Below, piece after piece: positions 27,137 to 34,254 of a stretch of DNA of 64,000 bases (positions are counted from its first letter, which is position 1; each line of letters starts with the position of its first letter). A program made the position numbers and the translations under genes. The notes beneath the pieces were generated by a model. It was not told where the DNA came from. It saw nothing but the letters and a program-made list of their open reading frames with translations, and searched no databases. The stretch is from JAFECT01 sp035551675 (GTDB lineage: Bacteria; Pseudomonadota; Alphaproteobacteria; Caulobacterales; Caulobacteraceae): the NCBI GenBank assembly GCA_035551675.1, contig DASZMV010000056.1, positions 62,001 to 126,000 of the forward strand. Direction: 5' to 3'.

Positions 27137-28345
27137 TCACTCTGCGATCGCCGACGCGCGCTTGCGCGTCCATAGCCACAGCAGCAGCGTCATCACGCTC
27201 GCCGCGACCAGGCCGCACAGGCCGTCGGTCAGGTACATGGCGGTCAAGCCGCCCTTGCCGTAGGCCTGGCCGTCGAACCACTGCATGTAGGTGATCGGCA
27301 GGGCCGCGGCGTTGGTCAGCAGGCCGAACTGCGTCGCCGCGAACGGGTTGTCCTTGCCCAGGGATTGCAGGGCGATGGCGTAGTTCAGCGCCAGCGCCGC
27401 CGACTGCGCCACGTTCTGGCCGACGACGGCTACCCCGAAGAACAGCGGCGTGTGAGGCATGAAAATAAGGCTCAGCGTGAACACCGCGCCGATCGCCGCC
27501 ACTGACAGATAGAACTTGCGCGCCTCGACGCGCTTGCCGATCGGCATGATAAGCAGGCTTCCGAACAGACCCGCGATCGTCACGCCGAAGCCGCCGACGC
27601 CGGCGACGAACTTCTCCGAGGCGCTATAGTCGCGTCCCAGGCCGCCCAGCGTATTGGTCAGGGCGAAAGAGGCGGCGGGCACGACGAACAGCAACAGCAG
27701 TTGCAGCACCCTTGGTTGGCGCACGATCGCGGTCAGGTCGCCCAGGAACCGTCCGAAACTCTCGTGCAACAGCCGGTCGTCGGGCGCGGGCGCGGGTGTT
27801 ATCGGGTAGATGAACAGCGGAAGCAGGATCGGCGCCGATACGACCACCGCGGCGATCGGCATCGGCAGTGCGCGGAGAACAAGGATCGCCACCAGGGTGA
27901 TCACGCCGAAGCCGCCGACGTTGGCCGCGATCAGCCAGGCGCCGAGCTTGGCGTCATCCTCCTTGTTCATGATGCTGCCGAACCAGCCGCCCGTCGCGAT
28001 GCCGTTCAGCGTCGCGCCCAGCGAAGAGAAGAACAGCAGGACGCCCAGGATCTCCAGACGGTCGGAAAACACCAGGGCCACATAGGTCGCGACCGCGCAG
28101 AGGATGACCGCGCCCGCCGCATAGGTCCGGCGCTTGAACTTCACGTCCACCACCGGCCCCAGCAGGAACACGAGGAAGCTCGGCACCAGGAACAGGGTCG
28201 TCAGCTGCGCGATCCGCGGCTCGGGCACGTGCCGCGCCGCCAACAGCTGCGGCAGGGTGAAGAGCATCAGGCCGCCCGACACCCCCAGCGGCAGGTTGGA
28301 AAGGCCCAGGAGCCAGGCCGGCGGGAGTTTGCGGATTTGGTCCAT
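27137..28345 (-). CDS. MFS transporter, AmpG-like
   Basis: About 402 aa with twelve predicted helices. The N-terminal LSNLPLGVSGGLMLFTLPQLLAARHV and the absence of a large loop resemble AmpG/Acn transporters, which import muropeptides or similar solutes. ATG 28345 is favoured over a GTG at 28354 because GAGG lies 8 nt upstream. No ampC or ampR is nearby, so the substrate is open. Confidence 0.78.
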   Translation of the reverse strand: MDQIRKLPPAWLLGLSNLPLGVSGGLMLFTLPQLLAARHVPEPRIAQLTTLFLVPSFLVFLLGPVVDVKFKRRTYAAGAVILCAVATYVALVFSDRLEILGVLLFFSSLGATLNGIATGGWFGSIMNKEDDAKLGAWLIAANVGGFGVITLVAILVLRALPMPIAAVVVSAPILLPLFIYPITPAPAPDDRLLHESFGRFLGDLTAIVRQPRVLQLLLLFVVPAASFALTNTLGGLGRDYSASEKFVAGVGGFGVTIAGLFGSLLIMPIGKRVEARKFYLSVAAIGAVFTLSLIFMPHTPLFFGVAVVGQNVAQSAALALNYAIALQSLGKDNPFAATQFGLLTNAAALPITYMQWFDGQAYGKGGLTAMYLTDGLCGLVAASVMTLLLWLWTRKRASAIAE

Positions 28346-28404
28346 CAGGCGCACCTCACACCCGACTAGCGCATAAGGCTGCGGCGGGTTGCGTCAAGCG
28401 CGGC

Positions 28405-30054
28405 CTAACCCTCGATGTCCGCCCCCCGGGTCTCGCGCAGGAACAGAAGACCGATCACCGCGGTCGCGGCGGCGATCACCACCGGGTACCAGAGGCCATA
28501 GAAGATGTCGCCCGTGGCGGCGGTCAGCGCGAAGGCCGCCGACGGCAGGATGCCGCCGAACCAACCGTTGCCGATGTGATACGGAATGCTCATCGAGGTG
28601 TAACGAATCCGCGCCGGGAACATCTCCACCAGCATCGCCGCCAACGGCCCGTAGGCGATGGCGGCCAGGATCACCAGCACGCTGAGGATAGCGACCACCA
28701 GCGGCATGTTCATGTCCTTGGGGTCCGCCTTGGCCGGATAGCCCGCCGCCTTCAACTGGGCGGCGAGCGCCTTGCCCCACGCCTCGCTCTTCGATTTGAA
28801 ATCCTTCGCCGCCATCGAACGCCCGTCGAAACTGGGTGTCGCCGCCGTCCCGATGGTGACCTGGGCGAGCGCGCCCGCGACGGCGTCCCTGTGCGTGTAC
28901 GGAACCCCGGCCTTGGCGAGCGTCGAGGTCGCCAGGTCGCACGACGAATTGAACACCGCCTTGCCGATCGGGTCGAACTGCAGGTGACAGTCGGCCGGAT
29001 CGGCGACCACGATCACCGGTGCGCGCGCGGTCGCCTGCGCGAGCTTCGGGTTTGCCGCCACCGTCAGCTGCTGGAACAGCGGGAAAACCGTCACCGCCGC
29101 GACCGCGATGGCGCCGATGATCACGTACTTGCGCCCGACCTTGTCCGACAGCCAGCCGGCGAAGATGAAAAACGGCGTGCCGACGACAAGTGCGATCGCC
29201 ATCAGTTCGTTGGTCAACACGCCGTCGACCTTGACGACCTTCTCCAGGAAGAACAGCGCGTAGAACTGAGCCGTGTACCAGACCACCGCCTGACCCGCGA
29301 CGAGACCCACCAGCGCGATCACGATGCGCCAGACATTGCCGATGGAGCCGAACGCCTCGGCCAGCGGCCGCTTGCTCGTGCGGCCCTCCGCCACCATCCG
29401 CTGGAACACGGGGCTTTCGTTCAGCATCAGCCGGATAATGAGCGAGATGATGAGCAAGACCGCCGACACGCCGAACGGTATCCGCCAGCCCCAGTCGCCG
29501 AACGCCGCCTCGCCGAGCTTCAGCCGCGTAACCAGGACCACGGCGAGGCTGAGCAGAAGCCCCAACGTCGCCGTCGCTTGAATCCAGCTCGAACGCAGGC
29601 CGCGTTTGTCGGCCGGCGCATGCTCGACCACATAGATCGCCGCGCCGCCGTATTCGCCGCCGAGCGCCAGGCCCTGCACCAGCCGAAGGCCGATCAGCGC
29701 CGCCGGCGCCAACAGACCCCAGGCGCCGTAGTCGGGCAGAACGCTCACCCCCACGGTCGCCAGGCCCATCAGCACCATGGTGACCAGGAAGGTGTTCTTC
29801 CGTCCCCATTTGTCGCCCAGCCGCCCGAAGATCACCGCGCCCAGCGGCCGCACCAGGAACCCCGCGAAGAAAGCGAGCAAGGCCAGGATGTAGCCCGTCG
29901 TCGGGTCGGTGTTGGAGAAGAAGTGCCTGGTTATGAAGGTGGCCAGCGACCCGTAGAGGAAGAAGTCGTACCACTCGAACAGCGTCCCCACCGACGCACC
30001 CAAAATCACCAATCCCGTGCCCGACTTCGCGGGCGCAGCAGCACCGTTGCTCAT
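28405..30054 (-). CDS. MFS transporter, metabolite:H+ symporter (MHS) type
   Basis: 549 aa. The N-terminus ILGASVGTLFEWYDFFLYGSL and the loop RPLGAVIFGRLGDKWGRK are diagnostic of MHS permeases (ProP/ShiA/KgtP group), which take up organic acids or osmolytes with protons. A periplasmic insert of about 110 residues (roughly 330-440) contains two cysteines about 16 residues apart and ends with NMPLVVAILSVL. A similar insert is common in this subfamily. ATG 30054 is chosen because homologous proteins begin near it. Confidence 0.88.
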   Translation of the reverse strand: MSNGAAAPAKSGTGLVILGASVGTLFEWYDFFLYGSLATFITRHFFSNTDPTTGYILALLAFFAGFLVRPLGAVIFGRLGDKWGRKNTFLVTMVLMGLATVGVSVLPDYGAWGLLAPAALIGLRLVQGLALGGEYGGAAIYVVEHAPADKRGLRSSWIQATATLGLLLSLAVVLVTRLKLGEAAFGDWGWRIPFGVSAVLLIISLIIRLMLNESPVFQRMVAEGRTSKRPLAEAFGSIGNVWRIVIALVGLVAGQAVVWYTAQFYALFFLEKVVKVDGVLTNELMAIALVVGTPFFIFAGWLSDKVGRKYVIIGAIAVAAVTVFPLFQQLTVAANPKLAQATARAPVIVVADPADCHLQFDPIGKAVFNSSCDLATSTLAKAGVPYTHRDAVAGALAQVTIGTAATPSFDGRSMAAKDFKSKSEAWGKALAAQLKAAGYPAKADPKDMNMPLVVAILSVLVILAAIAYGPLAAMLVEMFPARIRYTSMSIPYHIGNGWFGGILPSAAFALTAATGDIFYGLWYPVVIAAATAVIGLLFLRETRGADIEG

Positions 30055-30137
30055 CCTCAGTCTCCCACCGCACCGCGGCTGTCCCCGCGCGACCATACAG
30101 AAGAATGCGCCGGACGCGAAAGCCGGGGTTCAGACGC

Positions 30138-30171
30138 GAAAAAAGCCCGGCCACCCCTGAGGGCGGCCGGG
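30138..30171 (-). terminator. intrinsic terminator ending the prophage lysis transcript
   Basis: On the minus strand a GC-rich hairpin (CCCGGCC...GGCCGGG) is followed by CTTTTTT. It lies 26 nt beyond the stop of the lipoprotein gene, between the prophage remnant and the MFS gene. Confidence 0.8.
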
Positions 30172-30196
30172 AACCGTAGTTCGTTCTAAAGGTCGA

Positions 30197-30427
30197 TCAT
30201 GGCGCTCCGCTGCAGGCGCGCAGGCTCCGGCGCTCGGCGATGTAGTCGCGGATCCAGCGCTTCAGCTGAGACGTGTCCGGCAGCGCGTCGTACTCCGCCC
30301 TCAGCGCCCGTTCGTCGGCAAGCGAATAGGCCGTCGGTTGCACGGGACAAAGCACGGTCACCGGTTTCTGCCCATGGTTCGACGCACAGCCGGCAAGCAA
30401 CAGCACGGCCAACAGAACGCGTTTCAT
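30197..30427 (-). CDS. small lipoprotein, Rz1-like (outer spanin candidate)
   Basis: 76 aa. The N-terminus MKRVLLAVLLLAGCAS is a lipoprotein signal with a lipobox cysteine at residue 14, followed by a polar domain with Pro and two more Cys. The ATG overlaps the stop of the preceding small gene (ATGA). Its size, its lipobox and its place at the end of a phage module before a terminator suggest an outer-membrane spanin for host lysis. Sequence similarity to known Rz1 cannot be judged by eye. Confidence 0.6.
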   Translation of the reverse strand: MKRVLLAVLLLAGCASNHGQKPVTVLCPVQPTAYSLADERALRAEYDALPDTSQLKRWIRDYIAERRSLRACSGAP

Positions 30428-30597
30428 CGCTGCACCCGCGGCTTCTTCGGAATGTGAAACCCGGGTGCAAAGGCGCGCTTGGGCACGCGTACCGCCCGGC
30501 CCAACTCGGTCAACGTGGCGATCGAGCCGAGATCGTAGCCCGGACGCGCATAGTAGTAATCTTCGTCGTCGGCGCGGTGGCGTCGGGGCGGCGGCAT
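30424..30597 (-). CDS. small basic protein of phage module
   Basis: 57 aa starting MPPPRRHRADDEDYYYARPGYD. It is rich in Arg, Lys and Pro with a Tyr cluster. It overlaps the downstream lipoprotein start by 4 nt and follows the membrane protein gene by 26 nt. No family recognised. Its existence is supported mainly by tight packing. Confidence 0.5.
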   Translation of the reverse strand: MPPPRRHRADDEDYYYARPGYDLGSIATLTELGRAVRVPKRAFAPGFHIPKKPRVQR

Positions 30598-30623
30598 CGG
30601 TCCTCCAGTCTGGTCGGCTTGGG

Positions 30624-30854
30624 TTACGCCTCGCCCTTGTCGAGCAGGTCGTCGATCTGCGCGTCGCTCCTGGGCGCGGACTGCGCGGCCTGGGTCACCC
30701 GCCACTGCGCCTCGAGCGCACGGCGCGCGACCGAGAGATCCGCCTCCGCGGCGCCGGCTTCGCGCGAGGATGCAACCACCGGATCGGGCCGCGCGAGCCA
30801 CGCGGAGAACGCCGCCCGCAACAGTCGCGCAAGAAAGGCCAAAATCACGGTCAT
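30624..30854 (-). CDS. small membrane protein of phage lysis module (inner spanin/holin candidate)
   Basis: 76 aa with an N-terminal membrane helix (VILAFLARLLRAAFSAWLA) and a helical, charged remainder ending IDDLLDKGEA. That is the layout of an Rz-type inner spanin, though shorter than usual. It is 4 nt downstream of the terminase-derived fusion gene. The role is inferred from position. Confidence 0.5.
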   Translation of the reverse strand: MTVILAFLARLLRAAFSAWLARPDPVVASSREAGAAEADLSVARRALEAQWRVTQAAQSAPRSDAQIDDLLDKGEA

Positions 30855-30858
30855 GGCC

Positions 30859-31416
30859 TCAACCCGCCGCCGGCGTGCTCGGCGTCGCCGGCGCGGGCGG
30901 CGTGGTCTGTGAGCAGTTGTGGTACTCGTGGATGGCGTTGATCGCCGTGTTGGCCTGCTGCAGCTCGGCCAGGGCGAGCAGGCGCGCCGGTTCGCCCGTC
31001 GCCAGGCCGCGATTCAGCGACAGCGCGATTCCAGGCTTGGTCGATGCGCTGGCCGAGGCCGTCGTTCCCGCGCCGGCCGACGCCACGCCGCCGATGGTGC
31101 CATAGGTCGAGACCGCGTCCTTGCCGCCGCACATGGTCGGCACTTCGTACGGATTGCTCGTCCCCTTCGACCGGTCGAGCGGCACGGTGACGAAATCCGC
31201 GGTCGTCGCGCCGATGCTGCCTTTCGACGAGTCCCGCAGTGAATTTTGAATCTCCCGCGCGCAGACGATGCGCAGCGGCGATTTCGCCGCCAGCGCCACC
31301 AGGGCGCCGGCCACCGAATGCGACTTCGCCCCGCCGCGCCCGCCATAGTAGGCCGCATCGCGCCACCCCTCCGCGAACAGATCGCGAAAGGCGCGCGGGA
31401 TCTCGATCTCAGACAA
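30859..31416 (-). pseudogene. terminase large subunit N-terminus fused in frame to the tail of another protein
   Basis: 185 aa from a TTG overlapping the small-subunit gene by 8 nt. Residues 1-66 are a typical phage terminase ATPase start: FRDLFAEG, the Walker A region YYGGRGGAKSHS, then RIVCAREIQNSLRDS. From about residue 67 (near 31217) the sequence no longer resembles a terminase: low-complexity Ala/Ser/Gly, then a Gln/Asn-rich helix and a Pro/Thr tail. The Walker B and nuclease domains are missing. The simplest reading is an in-frame deletion that removed the rest of the terminase and the phage structural genes. Confidence 0.7.
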
Positions 31417-31807
31417 ATCGGATCGCCAGCTCCAGCTTGATCGGCACGCGCGCGTCGTCGCCGCCTTCGCGGCCCGTCTCCTCCGCCGCCCACTTCAGCG
31501 CGAATACGTGGGCGGATACCTTGGCGCCGGACTCGGCGTCCAGCAGCTGCGCCTCCAACGCCCGCGCTCGCGCCGCCTCGCCCACCTTCACCGCCTTGTC
31601 GAACGCGCGATGACGCTTTCGCCAGGCCTCGAGCGTCGCCCGCGACACGCCGATCTCACCGCCGAACGCCGTCAGACTGAACCCCCGCCCCATGAAGGCG
31701 ACAACCGCCTCACGGAACGCGTCGTCATAACTCACGGCGCGCAACACCGGCGGCGGCGCGATTCCGCCCGGTTTCGCCACCGGCTTACCTGTGGCTCCAC
31801 GCGGCAT
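31409..31807 (-). CDS. phage terminase small subunit-like protein
   Basis: 132 aa. A helix-turn-helix region (AFMGRGFSLTAFGGEIGVSRATLEAWRKRHRAFDKAVKVGE) precedes a helical segment KVSAHVFALKWAAEE. This is the DNA-recognition layout of small terminase subunits, which bind pac/cos DNA and recruit the large subunit. It lies directly upstream of, and overlaps, the large subunit remnant. The repeat with a terminator at 31868-31937 lies just above its start and would block read-through from further upstream. Confidence 0.72.
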   Translation of the reverse strand: MPRGATGKPVAKPGGIAPPPVLRAVSYDDAFREAVVAFMGRGFSLTAFGGEIGVSRATLEAWRKRHRAFDKAVKVGEAARARALEAQLLDAESGAKVSAHVFALKWAAEETGREGGDDARVPIKLELAIRFV

Positions 31808-31867
31808 GATGAGGTCCTTAACTCCAGCGCCGTCGCCTGGAAGGTTCGCGCAAGCGCCGCAACAAGT

Positions 31868-31937
31868 GCAATAAAAAAGCCCCGGCCAAACGGCACGGGG
31901 CGCAAAACGTCTAGTCTCTATTTCCTGAGAATGTCAC
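31868..31937 (-). repeat. 70-bp terminator-bearing repeat, copy 1
   Basis: Minus strand: a conserved box TTCTCAGGAAATAGA, a variable stretch, then a hairpin built on GCCCCG and CGGGGC and a run of T. It matches copies at 33010 and 34122 in the same orientation. It lies upstream of the terminase small subunit gene and before the secreted-protein gene at 32080. Confidence 0.85.
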
Positions 31938-32079
31938 AGCGCGGCCGCATACGCAATCGCTTCGGCTGTCTGGAAAAGACGCAAATTCGAATCGGGCGGA
32001 CGCAGCCGAAACCCGGCCTCGCTTTACCTTCTGCAGAACTGCGTTAAAATCGGTGCGTAGCGCACCGCAGGGGGATGCC

Positions 32080-32901
32080 GTGCCTGGAAAAGTCGCTTAC
32101 TCCACACTCGCCGTTGCGGCGCTTGTGCTCGCAGCCGCCGTATCCGCGCAGGGAGCGTCGCCGAAAAAGCCGGCCACGCCCAGAATCGTTGTCGAAAACC
32201 GCAGCGCCGAACGTATCGGGTCGATCGGCCTGTTCAGCGTGCGGAAGCTGCCGAACGGCCGGCCCAGGATCATCCGCTCCAACGACTTCCTGGTCACCCA
32301 GAACGGCGAGAAGGTGCACGCCTTCCTCCTGGAGTCGGGGACCGCCGGCGTGCTGGGGCTGGGCGGGAAGACGGTACGGCCGGAATGCGCGTTCGAAGTC
32401 GACATCGGCGTCGTCTCGACCGGACACGAAGGTTTTCCGACCGTCTACGACGTCCACCAGGATCTCTGTCAGAATCCGCGCATCGTTCTGAACGAAGACC
32501 AGATCCATTGGACCTACGCCCCGGTCATTGCGCCGCCCCCCGCGCCGAAACCGCCGCCGCCCTCGCCGCCCCTGACCGCGCCCGACTCGAATGCCTGGGC
32601 CTACATCGTCAAGGACAAGCAAGGCGCCACGGACTACATCGACGGCGACAGCATCGTCGGCGATGCGCTGACGCGTTCGGCGACCGCCAAAATCGTGGCG
32701 CCCGAAGGCAAGATCATCGTCGCCCGCCTGCGCGTGCGTTGCGACCGCTGGCTCTTCGCTGTCCTGTCGGAGATCACCTTCGACGCCGACGGCGCACAGA
32801 CCGGCAGCATCGACTATGTCGCGGCCGGCGACGCGCCCGAGCACGGCATCGAGGGGGACACCATAGCCGACGCCGTCGCCAAGCGCATCTGCCGCCCCTG
32901 A
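32080..32901 (+). CDS. secreted protein with surface-adhesin E-like C-terminal domain
   Basis: 273 aa from GTG 32080, with AGGGGG 7 nt upstream. Signal peptide (YSTLAVAALVLAAAVSAQGA), a first domain of about 115 residues with two Cys, a Pro linker (PPPAPKPPPPSPPL), and a C-terminal domain with a YIDGDSI strand, a central Cys and a final RICRP. The last domain resembles the adhesin E/stress-response fold (WAYI...YID..SI...C). This is a pattern-level guess. The gene stands alone between repeat copies 1 and 2. Confidence 0.6.
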   Translation: MPGKVAYSTLAVAALVLAAAVSAQGASPKKPATPRIVVENRSAERIGSIGLFSVRKLPNGRPRIIRSNDFLVTQNGEKVHAFLLESGTAGVLGLGGKTVRPECAFEVDIGVVSTGHEGFPTVYDVHQDLCQNPRIVLNEDQIHWTYAPVIAPPPAPKPPPPSPPLTAPDSNAWAYIVKDKQGATDYIDGDSIVGDALTRSATAKIVAPEGKIIVARLRVRCDRWLFAVLSEITFDADGAQTGSIDYVAAGDAPEHGIEGDTIADAVAKRICRP

Positions 32902-33328
32902 CGCGCGATCAGCTCTGCGCGAGCGCCTCGCGATGTTCGGCTTGGCTCAGCGCCGCCAGGCGCGCGTGGATCGCCTGAACCACCGCAACACACCGGCCAC
33001 GTCAGCGCAGCAATAAAAAAAGCCCCGGCCAAACGGGACGGGGCGGAAATCGGCGAGTGTCTATTTCCTGAGAATGCCACACGACGCGGACCGCCGCAAG
33101 CGAAGCGCGCGGCGCTAAAAGTTCACAAACGACTCTCGCTTCCCGCCCCGCTCCGAACTTGCCTTTTCGGGCCTGCGATTTTAGGATCGCCGCAAGGCAT
33201 GGCTCGTGCCTCCTCCCTCCGATTCGGGGAAGCATTTGACATGCGGGGCGCCTGAACAATCGAACGCACTCTGTTCGAGCCGATGCATACGGAGGGGTTG
33301 CAGAAACGGCTCGAAGAGGAGGCTTTCG
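32902..33328. other. intergenic stretch of 427 bp
   Basis: Contains repeat copy 2 (33010-33080). A consensus -35 hexamer TTGACA at 33236-33241 with only a weak -10 about 17 nt later may drive the helicase-like gene. No other coding or RNA feature is seen. Confidence 0.5.
33010..33080 (-). repeat. 70-bp terminator-bearing repeat, copy 2
   Basis: Minus strand: GGCATTCTCAGGAAATAGA, spacer, hairpin GCCCCG...CGGGGC, then seven T. It lies between two plus-strand genes, so it does not end any visible minus-strand protein gene. That argues against a plain terminator role. Confidence 0.85.
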
Positions 33329-34045
33329 ATGAAGTTGTCTGCCCCGATTTTTCGCCTCAAGAGACAGGCGAAGCTGCTTTCCCGCGAATTGAACACGCCG
33401 CTGCACGCGACACTCGATCAGGTCGCGCAACGCGAAGGTTACCAAAGCTGGGGTCATCTTGCCGCGTCCGGTTCGGATGATCGGGCGGCGCCCAAATCCC
33501 TGACACAGTTTGCACCTGGCGATCTCGTGCTGCTCGGCGCCCGGCCCGGTCACGGCAAAACCTTGCTGGGCGTCGATCTGGCCGTAGAGGCGGCGCGAGC
33601 CGGTCGCCGCAGCTTCTTCTTCAGTCTGGAGGAAAACGAGTCGATCCTCTGCGATCGTGTTCGAGACTTGGGCTTCGATATGACCGCAATCGGAAACGCT
33701 CTGGTTATCGACACGTCGGACGACATCTGTGCGGACTATATCGTTGAACGCGTGGGGCGTCGGCCAGGGGACGGCGCCATGGTGGTGATCGATTACCTTC
33801 AACTCTTGGATCAGAAGCGGCGAAATCCGGAACTCGCCGGTCAGGTGGCGACGTTGGCCGGCTTCGCTAAGGCTACGTTGTCGACCGTCGTTACGATGTC
33901 CCAGATCGATCGCTCGTTCGACGTGGGAAGCAAACCAATTCCGAGCTTATCGGATGTGCGCCTGCCCAATCCGGTCGACTTGTCCCTCTTCACGAAGACC
34001 TGCTTCCTGCACAATGGCGAGGTGCAGATCGAAGCTTTGGCCTGA
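33329..34045 (+). CDS. DnaB/RecA-fold ATPase (helicase-like)
   Basis: 238 aa, ATG 33329 with AGAGGAGG 7-8 nt upstream. Residues 1-50 are a helical N-terminal region (MKLSAPIFRLKRQAKLLSRE, REGYQSWGHLAA). Residues 60-238 are a RecA-like ATPase core: Walker A GARPGHGKT at 70-78, Walker B MVVIDYLQLLDQ, and a late MSQIDRSFD sensor. The C-terminal half of a full replicative helicase is absent, so this is a short stand-alone ATPase, often labelled DNA helicase in alphaproteobacteria. It sits alone between repeat copies 2 and 3 and looks less GC-rich than its neighbours. Confidence 0.72.
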   Translation: MKLSAPIFRLKRQAKLLSRELNTPLHATLDQVAQREGYQSWGHLAASGSDDRAAPKSLTQFAPGDLVLLGARPGHGKTLLGVDLAVEAARAGRRSFFFSLEENESILCDRVRDLGFDMTAIGNALVIDTSDDICADYIVERVGRRPGDGAMVVIDYLQLLDQKRRNPELAGQVATLAGFAKATLSTVVTMSQIDRSFDVGSKPIPSLSDVRLPNPVDLSLFTKTCFLHNGEVQIEALA

Positions 34046-34121
34046 CATCGCAAGGCCGGGCGGTCGAGTTCTCGCGGGCTCGATCGCTCGCGGCGTGTGG
34101 CCGGATGACAAGCCTCAACGA

Positions 34122-34191
34122 GCAATAAAAAAGCCCCGGCCAAACGGGTCGGGGCGCAAACCGGCGAGGCTCTGTTTCCTGAGAGTGCCAC
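34122..34191 (-). repeat. 70-bp terminator-bearing repeat, copy 3
   Basis: Minus strand: GGCACTCTCAGGAAACAGA, spacer, hairpin GCCCCG...CGGGGC, six T. It lies between the convergent stops of the helicase-like gene and the Cys-repeat protein gene, where it could act as a terminator for the latter. Confidence 0.85.
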
Positions 34192-34254
34192 GAAGCGCGG
34201 CTCCAACGCAACGGCGTGAAAAGTCCGCGAAACGAAGCACGCCGGGCGAGCTGT

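Noticed and set aside
28405..30054. Large periplasmic insert in the MHS transporter as a novel fusion
   Set aside because: An insert of this size and sequence style is common in a large subfamily of MHS permeases.
31868..34191. Integron attC sites as an explanation for the three repeats
   Set aside because: The repeats lack recognisable RYYYAAC/GTTRRRY core sites in the right places, and no integrase gene is in the window. Cassette-like behaviour is kept only as a hypothesis.
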